In this document: positions 46,267 to 58,331 of the stretch, piece by piece
How the letters are laid out: each line of letters begins with the position of its first letter
Numbering within the stretch: the first letter of the stretch is position 1
From: Daldinia sp. FL1419
Lineage: Eukaryota > Ascomycota > Sordariomycetes > Xylariales > Hypoxylaceae
Length of the DNA: 64,000 nt
Assembly (NCBI GenBank): GCA_025201765.1
Contig: MU623418.1
Span: forward strand, 1-64,000
Direction: 5' to 3'
Position numbers and translations under genes: made by a program
Notes under the pieces: generated by a model
What the model was told of the DNA's origin: nothing
Databases searched by the model: none
Seen by the model: only the letters and a program-made list of their open reading frames with translations

Positions 46267-47224
46267 ATTGTATTTTCGTCTTTTATCGTCGAATTATCAA
46301 GGTTGACGACTAAATTCGACGTATCTACCGCTTAATGGAAGAAATTGGCGGGTGTCTAGGAGCAGATGGCTAGGTTAAGAAGTGAAGATCCTGATATAGT
46401 CTGATATAGTGCACCTGTGCACTTCCGTATACAGGATAAAATATAATTACAAGAGTAAATAGGGAGGGCCAGCTACGAGTAGAGGAAAAATTAGTCGAAA
46501 TCGAGAAGACGACTAGGTTCTTATTATATTTCTCATGATGCATCGTTCATGACATCTAGTCACCCATTTTTACCCTGACCCTGTAAACCCAAAAATAGAT
46601 AATAAAGCATTCATATATCTAGGTAGGTTACCCAGATATTGAGAAGTTCTATCCCCAACGTCGAATCTGCCAAGTTGCAGTGCCAAGGGCCTCAGATCGG
46701 GCCAAGCCGTGGGATCGTCATCGTGTTTGTCGCAACCCCGCGGGAAACACATATAAGATGCCGGAAAATCGAGGACTGCATGATTACTGTCGTGTTACCA
46801 ATGCAGATCTATGTTTCGACTTTACCGAAGTCGTCAAATCAGAAGTGCCTTTTACTCTCTTAATTGTGCACAGAGACAGATGGTTATAATCTGATACGCC
46901 ACTAACGTCCTCGATCGAATATCATATAGCTGGAAATAGACTTTAACACGCTTGATATCTAGATGCTCGATGTCTATGTGGTCTAAACCCACAGAGTTTA
47001 TACCCGACAAGAAGCTGGGGCTTCTTGGTCGAATTTAACGACCACGGCTTATAGGACAACGAAGAGGTAAAGCTAGTCCTTGTATTCTCCGGGCTACCTC
47101 GACGTATAACCATACAATCGCCAGGAGCAGGTGGCCATATGTTGATATTAATGTCTTATTAACCTGTACAAGCTGTAGTCCTTATTCCCAATATGAACCC
47201 CTATTCTCCCTCCGAGACCACCAC
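46267..47224. other. Intergenic region, no supported gene
   Basis: Overlapping short frames at 46639-46889 on the plus strand show a few protein-like stretches but no family. The rest is AT-rich. Confidence 0.45.
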
Positions 47225-48142
47225 CTACAAATCCGGCATCTCCTTTAAATAACTCTCCAAGCCCTGCAACTGGATTCCCCTCTGCCCATTCAGCGTCTTC
47301 TCAATATCCCACGCCACACCTCTGCCCACAGCCCATACATTCGTATACTTAAGCATCCCATCGTCCGGCTTCTCCTTCAACTGCCCCTTCAAAAAGTCCC
47401 CGCTCCAAACCTCCTTAGTCCACGTCCCTCCAAACCGACTCTCTACCAATTCCGCTACCCGGGAATACGTCACCGTATCCCCCGCAATATACACCACCTG
47501 GTGCGAGACCCCCCTCGGGTCGTACACCACCTCCGCCGCCATGCGCCCGATATCCTTCGCCGTAGTAAGCGAGAGCTTAGAGTCCCAGGATCCCAGGGCG
47601 CGGAGCTTTCGTTCCTGGAGATCCACGACGCCGAAGGCGGGGAGGAATAGGAAACTCATGAATAACCCCGTCGACACGATGATCCAGTCCGTATCCTGCT
47701 GCGCTCGCAGCAGTGAGCGCACTTGTAGCTGCTCGTCGAATAAATCCTGCGCGCTCCCTCCCCCCACAGCATCGTAATCGATGCCCCATTGCCACGGCAA
47801 GTACCGCTTCACTTTCGCCTGCAAGACCGCCTGTGTGAGTTTAATCTGCGTCCCCGACGGAAGTCCGAAGCCCGAGCACGATATAATAGTGTGGTACTTC
47901 TTAAATACCTCCGCGAGTTGCCCAACCGAATCGTTTGCCAAATCTCCCGCCTCAAAGGTCGCGCCTAGGGATTTCAACCTATCGTTCTGGGCTTTCTTTC
48001 CCGGGTCCTGCGAGGAGATGCTAGATTGCCGGAGGAGAATGGTGATGGAGCCGCCGTTGCGCTTCGGGTGTGTGGCAAGGGATTCTAGGACGGCCGTCCC
48101 GAGCTCGCCAGCGCCGATCAGGAGAATAGATGGGGAGGCCAT
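47225..48142 (-). CDS. NmrA-like / isoflavone reductase-like oxidoreductase
   Basis: This is a single-domain atypical short-chain dehydrogenase of the NmrA/phenylcoumaran-benzylic-ether-reductase group, used in fungi for small aromatic or ketone substrates or as a redox sensor. It is a single exon of 305 residues. The dinucleotide-binding motif is GAGELG at about residues 10-15, close to the start. Later landmarks are LGATFEAGDLAND, HTIISCSGFG, YLPWQWGIDYDA and STGLFMSFLF. The catalytic YxxxK of classical SDRs is absent, as expected for this group. The coding region is much more GC-rich than its flanks. The substrate cannot be told. Confidence 0.88.
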   Translation of the reverse strand: MASPSILLIGAGELGTAVLESLATHPKRNGGSITILLRQSSISSQDPGKKAQNDRLKSLGATFEAGDLANDSVGQLAEVFKKYHTIISCSGFGLPSGTQIKLTQAVLQAKVKRYLPWQWGIDYDAVGGGSAQDLFDEQLQVRSLLRAQQDTDWIIVSTGLFMSFLFLPAFGVVDLQERKLRALGSWDSKLSLTTAKDIGRMAAEVVYDPRGVSHQVVYIAGDTVTYSRVAELVESRFGGTWTKEVWSGDFLKGQLKEKPDDGMLKYTNVWAVGRGVAWDIEKTLNGQRGIQLQGLESYLKEMPDL

Positions 48143-49167
48143 GAAGAGTTATTCTTGTGAGATTATATCGTGGTTTCACCTAGGTTAGAGTATATATATT
48201 TTAAAAATATAACTTAGGAGGTAACTAAGTTATCTTATAAGTCTTTGAAATTAGTTGCTAGAATCGACTTATAATATAATTCATGTACCTGTCAAGTGAA
48301 CTAACTAAACATCGTCGTCCCTTTTATATCCCTTGGGCAATAGCCTAGGTAGGTTAGAACAGTCGCGATGACAAATAAACCCTGCCGCTTCGTCGCGCGG
48401 CAGAACGTTTATTAAACATGCTTTGAAGCCAACCTACGCGGCCAAGAACCAATCATATCTCAAGAATACGACGATCCTTGGTTTGTCATTAGTAATTATA
48501 TCTCTCCTTACGCTCTTTGAGCAAGGAGATACGCATTTGTAGACTTAGACCCGAGTTGTCCTAGGAGATAACGGGAGTTAGCCTTTTCAACCCGGTTTAA
48601 CTAGATGATGGAAATTTAATTAAGCCATCGGGGTTTGGCTTGGCAGGCGTAATCAAATCCCAAGCTAAGCTGTAAGTGTTACCGTAGAACGTTCCGGTGC
48701 CCACGGCCGTCCTCTGGTGGAACTGTTTGGCCCTGTCCGGAAAAACTAGCCTAACGTTTCTTCCTAGGTTAGTATCCTCAGACCCTGGACATGACCTTCT
48801 TCGTAGCATGGAAAGGGATATATACCTACCTACCTAGGTTAGGTATGTATGGTGAGATAGGTTACGGAATAGTCTGATACGATGCCTTTTTGAATAAGAG
48901 TACAAGTTACACTTTTATACTCTACGAAGGAATTATATAAACATAGATAATAGGTATATTACTACTTGTCGAATGAAGAAAACCAAGTCTCGTGTCTACT
49001 CGCTAGCAAATCTACTTGCCGTAGCCAAGGCCGTTGGAAAACACCTCTTATGTAGTCGCAACACTCACTCATACAATCTGATCCATCCAAGACTTCCACT
49101 TCTAGAGTATATGTGGATCTCAGACTCTCATATAACTAGCTCTTTCGATAAAACCCCCGTTGCTACT
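48143..49167. other. Intergenic region with a strong hairpin
   Basis: No gene is supported. A minus-strand frame at 48597-48809 (RNVRLVFPDRAKQFHQR) is faintly protein-like but has no family match that I know. A hairpin lies at 48374-48413 and TAGGTTAGGTA motifs near 48830. Confidence 0.5.
48374..48413. repeat. Hairpin: 7-bp GC stem inside a 7-bp AT stem
   Basis: CTGCCGC (48382-48388) pairs with GCGGCAG (48397-48403) around an 8-base loop. Outside it, AATAAAC (48374-48380) pairs with GTTTATT (48407-48413), separated by 1 and 3 unpaired bases. It lies 232 bp upstream of the NmrA-like start codon. Confidence 0.75.
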
Positions 49168-52100
49168 TTAATCCAAGACTCTACCGGCTATGCCTGCACC
49201 ACTCCTATCCTTTGTCTGTGTCTTCTTTAGTGCTTTGCCCATACGAACCTCGCTCAAGAAACCAGCCGGCCTTCCGCCACCGGAAGGAGCGGCTGGCAAA
49301 GCGCCTGGTGCTGGCGGAGGTGGTGGAGGGGGAGCGCCCATCCCGGGGATCGGAGGGGCAGGTGGTGGAGGCGCTGCGGAGGCTCCGAAATCAGGCATTG
49401 GAGGAGGAGGTGGTGGTGGAGCGCCCGCACCCGCCTCTGGCATGGGCGGTGGGGGTGGGGGTGCGGCAGGCGACCCTGCGGTTTCCCCGACAGGGGGAGG
49501 GCTGAATGGCGTTGAAGTCACGACTGGAGAAGCTCCGGCGGATTTGTCCCCTGTAGCTGATAGTGGTCGAGGAGGACCCATAGAGCCGAAGAGTAATGAC
49601 GCCAGCTGAGCAGCACCGGCGGCAGGACGCTCGTCGTCCGAATCCGAATCCTCCTCTTCATTTCCAGAGCCCCATTCATCGTCAGTGTCCGGTCGCTTTC
49701 GAGAAGGGGGGGGTGCCGTTTTCGCTTCCTGGGTTATCCGGAAAAACGGATTCGTAGAAACTTCCTGCTGCGGAGGCGCTGGTGGCGGGGGAGCAGGAGC
49801 GGCAGGAGCCGGGGCGGCGGCAGAGGGTGGTGCAGAGGACTCCGAGGACTGAGATAGCATCCGACGGTAGGGGTTACGGCTTTCGGTCTCGGAGAGCGGA
49901 CTAGCGACCGAGGGCGGTGACGTTACGGGCGGTGCGGGAGCGGGAGGTGGTGTAGCTTTGCGCTCCAGCTCTTGACTGCCGAGCTGACTGCTGCCAAGAG
50001 TGGGAGTAGATGCTTGAGGGGTGATTTGTTGGGGGCCCTCTTCATCGTCTGAGGAGGAAGAGTCATCCTCCATCGCTGCGAGTTGCCGTTGAAGTTCGAG
50101 TTCTCTTTGGCGTGCAGCTTCAATTTCGGCACGTTGAGCTGCCAGTTTTGCTTCTTTTTCTTTGGCTTCCGCCATAGCGGCTTTCTTCTTTTTCTTTTCC
50201 TCCTCTTTCTTAAGTTTGCCTTGGCGGACTTGTTCCTCCAAAGCCTTAAGGCGGGCAGAAGCGGCTTCGCGTTCATTTGCGAGTTCTTGCTCCTGTTGTC
50301 TAGCCTCATCCCTACCAAAAATATTAGCCTGGTTAAAAATAGTAGATGGGGATGGTATGGCACATACTCCATTTGTTGGGTAGCCCGCTGTTGCTCTTCG
50401 TGCTCTCTGGCGAGACGCTGCTCTTCGGCCTTTCTAGAAGCATCTTCCTCTTGAGCCTTCTTCGTAGCTTCTTCGTCTTCGGCTTTTCTCGTAGTAGACG
50501 TATCCTCATGCTTTCCACCTTTCCTTGAAGGAGGCGGAGGCGGCTTCTTGGCCGCCTGGGGGGCTGGAGGTGGCACACCTTGCTCTTCGGCGATTCTAGC
50601 TTGCCGTTCCTGCTCACGCCGAGCGTCTTCTTCTTCCGCTTGTCGGCGCTTGGCAGCACGCTCTGCTTTCTCGCGCTCCAATTTCTGCGCAGCGGTCTCA
50701 CCAGGTTTGGAAGGCGTCTTGATTCCAAGAGCTGCGAGACGCTCGGCCATACGCTGCTCCGCTTGCTGCTTGATAAATGCAGCCCTTTCTTCTGGAGTTT
50801 TATACGATGAGTATGACCCACCACTGGGCGCTGGCGACCGGCTAGTGGGTGGTGTAGCGGTGTGAGTTGCCGACGACGGACTATCCACACGAATCGGAGG
50901 TGCCTCCGCCTTGACAGGCTCAGCCGTAGGTGCTCGTCCACCCTTTCTGTCCTGAGCTCTGATTCTAGCGGCGCGGCTCGAACGCTGCAAGTCGAATATG
51001 AAATCTCGAACCTCATCCTCTACGCCGAGAGCATCTTCCCATCTTCTCTTTTCGTGCTCGTTGGCGGCAGTCTGACTGCCTTCTTTGAGGTTCTCTTCGA
51101 TACCCTTCGAGAACTCCCGGACACTCTCTTCTACGTCTCGGACCATACCCTCATTGATATCCTTCTCGTTTCGAATCTTAAGGCTCTCTTCTTCTAGTCG
51201 CTTCGCTGCGTCACCTTCATCATCACCAATATCTAATTTCTTGCCAGTCAGCGCAGCCGTTCTCTGTTGCATCATAGCCTTAGCTCTAGCCTTGAGGCGA
51301 TCTGACTCAGTGATCGAGCCACCCGGGCCAGTGCCAATGATGTTAGAGGCGCTTCCGGGATGCGCTTTCGCATCTCTTAGTCGGAAGAGTTCGAGCCTGG
51401 CATCGGCAATAGCCTTTTCAGTTTTTCTGACCTGAGAAGCTAGCTCGGGAATCTTATCCGTAAGGTTCTGCAGTTGACGCTTGAGGGCCCTCCTCTCGGC
51501 ATCAGAATCGCCGCTTGCAAGAGCCGCGTCAGGATGAGCATCAATGTCTTCTTGGATGCGCCGAATACGACGATATAATTCATCGGCCTCGCGTCGATCG
51601 CGCCTGTCAAGGATATCATCCTCTTCGGCGGCTGTCTCATCTTTGAAATCCATGGCATCTAGGATGACTTGCTTTTCTCGGATCTTTTTCTTCAGCTGGT
51701 CAATGGACAGCTCTTCATTAGATGTAACGGACGAAGGCGATTCTGGTCGGGGCGAGGAATTACCGATCCTACGTCGTGCGCTTGACCGGTACCCGACTTG
51801 GTCGTCGTTATTCTTGAAAACTGTCGCATCCTTGCGCCCAGCATTTAATCCACCAGCATTGCCTTTGAAGGAATGGCTCTTCAAGTAGCTAACTCCTGTC
51901 TTCTGGGGAAGAAGAGAGGCTCCTGACGTCTTACGAAAATCGGACTCCTGGTTTAGCATAGATTTGATAGTGCCGAGTGATTCAGTAAAGTTGCGGGTAG
52001 ACGGCGGTACAAGCTCAGGGGGTAGGACATTAGGAACGGGATAACCGTTGAGTTTTCTGTAGATCAAGTGCATAGCTACGGCAAACTCGTCGAGGTTAAG

Positions 52101-53680
52101 CTTGCCCTTATTTCCGTTGTCCGCGAGGGTCCATATCCGTTCGAGATCAGGCTTCTCAAGACCACTTTGGCCGAATATTTCTATTGCTTGATCTCCCCCA
52201 ATGAAACCCTTGCCCAAACCATCCCACGCCCGGAATAATTGGTCATAACGGGTTTTCTCATCTTTGGTAATAGCCCAGGGAATCACTGCATTTCCGGATA
52301 GGCCAGCGGTGGTATAATTCTGCTGCTCACGACCTGCCTGAGGCATCATTCGAGCCTGCAACGCATCGATATTAGGTAGCCCGGTCGCTGGGGCATTGAC
52401 AAGGCCCCATTGACCGGGTCTTCCGGTCGGCTGTGCGTTGAGGGGGAGCGCGCTAGCAGGAGATAGACCTCCGGGGAAACCTGTAGGCATCGGCGGCATC
52501 GGCGGCATAGGCCCGTTATACCCAGTTGGCTGCGGGTTATTTAGGCCTCCTGGGAAGCCAGTTTGCTGTGGCTGTATTGCTTGGTTGGGAAACCCCGTCG
52601 GCTGGCTCGGGAATCCCGTTACCTGCGCTTGGAGCAACTGAGAATTGGACGGCATCGGCTGAGGATGGTGAATCGTCGGAGGGGTGGCAGTATTCTGCCT
52701 GGTAAAATCCGCAGCATTGGTTGCACCGCTAGCAGCTTCTTCGGCAATACTAAAATTGATTATATCGACCATACTTGATACCTCATTCTTAATATGATCT
52801 GGGAGACTCCCAGGAAGCGCTTTGCCTACAAGCTTTAAATTGCAGAGATACATAGCTAGCGCAAACTCCGGGAAGTGCAGCTCGCCTGACCGGGTGGTAT
52901 CGGAAAGAGTCCTATCTAGAGGTTAAATAGTCGTCAATAAGAAAGTAATGGCAATATACCATACCAGATGTGCGATAGAGAGTCCCCATCTAGTCTCGAT
53001 CGCAATAATAGGTCTCGGGCCTTCTCTCCAGACATTGTCATTCCGTCACCTACAGCCGATTTGAAGAGTGTCTCGAATTTGGACTGGTCTTGGGCGGTAA
53101 TAAAGGATAGCCTGATGTTTGGTATCTTGTTGGTAGGTTTTTGGGCCTGGCTTGTCGTCTGGGCGTTGGACGCGCCACCCGTCTTGAACGAGGCGGCCAT
53201 CGCGCTGAAGCCTGTTGGTTGAGGCTTGATCGCTGGAGCCGGAGCCGGAGCCGGCGCTGGCGCTGGTGCTTGAGGCAGGGGTTGCGAAGCGGCTGGCGTA
53301 AAGGAGCTTTGAGGCTGTTGATTAAATTGGGATTGGAATTGCGAAGGAATTTGCGGTACTGGCGGTGCACCCGTCTGGAAGTTTTGCTGTTGAGGAGCTT
53401 GACCAGGAAATCCAGTGAATTGAGGCTGTTGAGCGTTCGCGACCATCCCCGTTGGCTGCGGTTGTATGCCTTGCATACCAGGGAAGCCCGTATATTGCTG
53501 GGTTAAGGGGGCCTGCCCATATCCCGTCGGTTGAGGCGCGAATGGACTTGGCTGTTGTCCCGGCTGTTGCTGCTGAGGCTGCTGGCCAGGAGCACCGGCT
53601 CCCATGCCGTATGAATTACCATATTGCTGGCCGGGTCGCAGGCTATTGTTACCCATAAACGAATTAGAATTGGAATACAT
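49168..53680 (-). CDS. PAN1: Pan1, actin-patch endocytic scaffold
   Basis: Pan1 is the Eps15-like part of the Pan1-End3-Sla1 complex that activates Arp2/3 and links the endocytic coat to actin. Exons are 53680-52965, 52911-50368 and 50311-49168 with introns of 53 and 56 nt, giving 1467 residues. The N-terminus is Gln/Pro-rich with many QPTGF/LxxQxTG-like motifs, targets of Ark/Prk kinases. Two EH domains follow, the first split by intron 1 (HIW-TLSDTTRSGELHFPEF) and the second around VIPWAITKDEKTRYDQLF and LDEFAVAMHLIYRKLNGY. A long charged coiled coil (Glu/Lys/Arg) leads to an acidic SSSSDDEEG patch, a polyproline region (PPPPPPMPEAGAG and similar) and a C-terminal WH2 motif ending GKALKKTQTKDRSG. 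All landmarks are intact. Confidence 0.95.
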
Positions 53681-54612
53681 AACGAAAGCTGATTATCTCT
53701 AGACTTAAAAATGGTGTTGCTAGAGTAAGTCTTCAGGGGGGGCAGAGACTAGGGAGGCCCCAAGGACCAAACTGTATTGTCTCGTTGATGATGTTCAATA
53801 AGTAAAGAAAGTCTGAAGAAGTTTAGTTTAATTGTTCAATTGTTTAATATTGTAGATGACGAAGCAGGCGAAGCGAGCTGCTAAGTTGCTGGTAATCAAA
53901 TAGGACAAGGAGTGGCTTGGCATAATATAGGCGCACGACCGCTAAATCACGAACCAGTAACAGGCTTGGTTCAAAACTCAATGGCTGGGACGAATGTGTA
54001 CCTAGTTACGTATTATGTGGATCTTTCACTTATCGAATTAGGTACCTACCTATGCACATATGTACCTCCTATCTAAACGTACATAGGTACCTAGGTACCT
54101 ATGGTTACTATGTGGATTTTATGTGCATATCTCACGTGCATACGTAGGTAGGTACCTAACCTAGGTATCGGGCTGAGTAGGTACCTACACATACGTATCA
54201 ATAGGATGTACGGGATCCTACCTACGCATTCTACTTGTTTGTTCCACTCACATATCATATACATTTTAATTTATCACATCACATCACGTAGAATTCGCGA
54301 TTCGTTCGCGATTCGTTTACGATTCAACTTGCGCCATAAATTATCTCATTCATGTCAATCCGAATCCAGACAATTGACGATTCGGATATAATGTTATGCT
54401 CATCTGCTTTGGCTATCATTTCACCAATATTTGCTACCTCGTCCTCTCCATTATACTTCGGATTTCCATCACCCGAAAGGCGGCTGTCAACCTGACACTA
54501 CTCCATTTTCTACTTAAAGCCACCTGCCCTATCTCATCTCTAAAATCATAGAAACTCCTAAGAGGCTAGGTAACTAGTGTTCCAGACAAATAACTCGTTT
54601 GTTTATTGTCCT
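53681..54612. other. Intergenic region, no supported gene
   Basis: This is the promoter side of PAN1. It contains a TACCTAGGTA palindrome at 54088-54097 and several GGTACCTA variants, and CGATTCG repeats around 54288-54325. No gene is visible. Confidence 0.55.
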
Positions 54613-56436
54613 TTACTGGGCAGCAGAAGTAGGGAATTGGTCGGCGTTATCCTTAGCCCATGCCGCGAAGTTGATCTTCGTGGCAGCCTTCTTTAGAGCA
54701 CCGGTGAGAGCGAACTGGGTTGGGATACCCTCAACACGGTGAGTCGAGTTAAGGTTCTTGACCAGGACGATCTGGTAGCAAGTAGCAGTGCCCTGTCGTG
54801 AAGCGATGGTTGAGGAAGCAAGGAAGTATTCCCAGATCTGCCTCAACTTGTTAGCAACATTCTATATCTTAGGTACTTGTTTAATGGAAAACTTACGCGG
54901 AACCATCTCTTTCCGTACTTAGCCTCGACCTTCTCACGGTTGGCCAACCAGTTCCTATACCAGCGCCATAGGGTTGCGGAATAGTGCACACCAATCGTGT
55001 CGAGCCCCTTGATTTCCCATCCGGCACCTTCCAGTCCGCTGATGAAAAAGTCAAGAGGGGTTGACGCATCAGCACCAGGGAAGACGTATTTGTTCATGAA
55101 TAAACCCCAAATAAGATCTTCATATTGCCAAGGCTTTCGGAGACCAGCAATCTGCAAGAAGAAGACTCCGTCATCGTCGAGCATATCATAGACCTGCTTC
55201 AAGAAGGTACCGAACTTGCGAACACCGACGTGTTCGGCCATTTCTAGACATGTGATCTTCTTATATCCGCCCTGGGGTACCGGGATATCTCGGTAATCCA
55301 TGCAAAGAATCTTGCTCTGTTCCTCGGGAATGTTAACGTTGCGAAGAGCCTTGTTACCCCAAGCAGTTTGGTTGCGACCAAGAGTAACACCAGTAACATG
55401 AGCGCCGTAATTGACACTTGCAAATCGTGCGAGGGTACCCCAGCCACAACCAATATCTAGCAGCGACTCGCCTTGCTGTAAGTCAATCTTCTCACAGACA
55501 ATGGCCAATTTGTTGTCCTGGAGCTGTTCCAAAGTCTCCTCAGTGTTGATATCCGAGATAACACCAGAAGTGTAGATCATACGAGGGCCTAAGAACCAGC
55601 CGTAGAAGTCATCACCACGGTCGTAATGATCACGGACCTGTTCCTCATCTGGATGGAGTCAGTCGGTGGTCGTTCATGTTAGTTTGACGTTTGCAATATC
55701 TTACCTTGGCTCCTCGAGTGCATGATGACCTCGGGGATCATGCCAAAAACAAAGTACTTGCAGAGACCCCACGTAAATCGGAAGCTTGCCCAATCATGCC
55801 TATATTCCATAACTTCGAGGCAGTCGCCATTGAAGTCGACATCACCATCAAAGTACATCTCGTAGAAAGTCTCGAGAGGGATCTTATTTCTGCCATGATA
55901 CTTGAGCTTATCGGATTGCTTCTTGAAGGTAAGATAGTACTCGATCGGTCGTCCAGGGTATTTGACTTTCTCGTTCTTCCGAGGACTTATAGCCGAGATT
56001 GTGAGCCAGAAACCAGCAAGAATAGGGATGCTGGTGAATAGGGCGAAGAATATAGCAGTCTTTATACCGCCACCGACTTTCCAAGACATCCATAGAGGGA
56101 CACCACCCATCAACGAGAATAGCAGGAGGTTAGAGAAGGTGTCAGCACCAGCTGAATCCGCGGGGAGAGGTGCATTCTTGATAGATGGGTACTAGAAAGA
56201 TAATGTTAGCCTCTGGATTGTGTTTTGTACGACAAGCCATCAAATCCGCAGATGCCGGCGTAGGAGAGGAAAGAAATACAAAACAAAAACAAAAAAAAAA
56301 CCCCCCGAAAATTACCTACCGATGTGGTTCGTACACCGCAGTCCTCAAACTTCTCAAAGGTGGGAGTGGGAGCTTTAGGAGTTTCGACGAACTCGAACTC
56401 GGACTCGCTCCCGTTAACACTATGAGGTTTCGACAT
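54613..56436 (-). CDS. Sphingolipid C9-methyltransferase
   Basis: The enzyme adds a methyl group to C9 of the sphingoid base of fungal glucosylceramides, using S-adenosylmethionine, and belongs to the cyclopropane-fatty-acid synthase superfamily. Exons are 56436-56320, 56191-55705, 55648-54897 and 54837-54613, giving 526 residues. Two hydrophobic segments (LLLFSLMGGVPLW and IFFALFTSIPILAGFWL) form an N-terminal membrane anchor, as in characterised fungal enzymes. GDDFYGWFLGPRMIYTSG opens the methyltransferase domain and LDIGCGWG at residues 265-272 is the SAM-binding motif. CLEMAEHVG and DFFISGLEGAGWEI follow. The last splice uses acceptor CAG at 54838, giving KRWFR-IWEYFLASSTI. It affects membrane glucosylceramide structure, which in other fungi matters for growth and sensitivity to plant defensins. 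Confidence 0.93.
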
Positions 56437-58331
56437 AGTGAAGACTTGCAAAGCCAATGAGGGCCGGGAAGGACTTTGCGATGACCTTCTCTTTCTGTCT
56501 TGAAGAGTTGGAAAGAATTTGTGGGAAAAAAAAGAGTTGAGGTACCTACTATGTAGTTAGTAATTGTTTCTTGCCCTTTCCCACTTTCACAGACCGCCCT
56601 CTCCCCTCCTGCACACTTTCCACGCCCGATAACCAACCCGATAACCCTTTCCATGAATTGGGGTCTCTGAGTGGCCAGGGTCCCTGAGCTAGAGCCACCG
56701 TAGGTGCCGTTCGGTCGCAATCATAGTGGGGTTTGACCACGACATAACCACGACTTGGGGCTCCAACGGTGAGAAGAACCCCCACCTACCTTTAGAGTCC
56801 AGCTGTCTTTAGATCGTTCTAAGCTGTCCGAGTACTAGGTCATACCTACCACCAGTGTTTACCTACCTACCTAGGCACCTACCTAAGTACCTAGAGGTTA
56901 ATCGAGCTGACCTTTGGCCTCCAAATAATTGAATAGGGGCCAACATTTAAGATAACCACCTGTACATCTAGGATAGCATCTACATACCTAGGATAGACAA
57001 AGCGTTTGGACAAGGGATGCAAACACAGCCACTTGAATTTTCTTTTTCTTTCTCTTTTTTTTTTCCTTTTTCATACACTACATAGTAGTAACGACACCAT
57101 CTCGAGCTGCTAGCTAAAATTGATAGGCAAGGTATATCCTGCAAACAAATACTCTCAGACACAAATTTCTACACAAGACCTGGCAGGAAATAACATTAGA
57201 ACCCACCCCTTAAAAAATTCGAACCTAGTACCTTAGCGGAAAGGCCACGTTGTTCTGTAGAGCCGATCTACGGCACTATGATAACGATAAATGCACTAAT
57301 ACCTGCAGACTCTAACCTAGAGTATTGTCCTTGGTACAGGTACCTATGGTAAGATACAGCTTCTCATGAACCTCAGACATCTTGCATTTTGATGAACCAT
57401 GATGGGCTACCTTGCTAAGCAAAGTAGAGTATTATCAAGCCTTAGTGATACTCGAGGAGGGGCTGCTGTGGTGCGCCCATCTAAATTGATATATCGCAAA
57501 TTATTTGCTTGGAGTGAAACGGTAACACCCGCTACCATTTCGTATAGATACATGTCGAAAAGGCTGGTAGTGGCTACCTACGCAGGTATTGTACAGTAGC
57601 TAGAGCGCTCCATGCTGCCAGGGCTAGACACCATACAAGGCAAAAGCCAGGGATCAATCAGGGGAGAAAGTTTAGGGAACGAGAAGGGAAAGAAAAAGGA
57701 GAAGCAACGTCCACGAGACAATTTACCATGTATGACCACACCGACAATAACGCTGTAGTTCTAAGACGTAGAGAAAATCGTGTCCTTAAGGCCCTAGATC
57801 GCGGCTACACCATGTAAGTGTTATTCCGCTTTGACTATATCAATAATCCGTTATAGATCCCGGCAGACCCCTGTCCATGTGTTGAGCGTCAATACGATGC
57901 AATCCTATACCTCTATTGGGCTATGGAAATCCCAACACTCCTAACCTTAACGATATCTGATTTCTTTACGTTAGTATCACTTGGAATAGTATGTATGAGA
58001 GTGTATTGAACGGGCTAAAAAGGATATATTACGACCTCTAATAATTTGACTCGATAAGACACTCACTGCAAATGATATACTGGGTCATTATGGGTATTAG
58101 TTGACCAAGTTCGTTCGGTAGATATCCCGATCCGAGTGACAAACCCGTGCACCATGCTGCATTTTATGCGTTAATGGACACGGTCTATAAATTCAATGCC
58201 CGGTGATAACGACAGGAAACGGTACTGTAGGTGTAGGGGGGTGTCGGCTTTATATTTCAAATATTGCATGGTACGCCAAGAAGCCGTTGGTATTCTATCC
58301 GGTCGAACTGGATAGGTGTCAGCCTGTCTCC
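56437..58331. other. Convergent/intergenic region, no firm gene
   Basis: The first 400 bases are the likely promoter of the C9-methyltransferase. A possible short two-exon frame at 57728-57916 (RRRENRVLKALDRGYT across a GTAAGT intron) is too small to call. A tRNA-like B-box (GGTTCGAA on the minus strand near 57220) lacks the rest of a tRNA. CCTACCTACCTAGG motifs occur near 56862. Confidence 0.45.

Noticed and set aside
46639..46889. Overlapping plus-strand frames with protein-like pieces
   Set aside because: They are short, in two frames, without start context or splice partners, and no family is recognisable.
48597..48809. 70-codon minus-strand frame (NVRLVFPDRAKQ)
   Set aside because: It is faintly protein-like but isolated, without a family match or supporting splice sites.
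49190..49609. Gly-rich plus-strand open frame
   Set aside because: It is the antisense shadow of the polyproline region of PAN1.
57180..57260. tRNA-like segment on the minus strand (GGTTCGAA box)
   Set aside because: I cannot build an acceptor stem, a D-arm or a proper A-box around it. The B-box match alone is weak.
57728..57916. Possible 57-residue two-exon gene
   Set aside because: The splice motif is good, but the product is short, matches nothing I know and could arise by chance.
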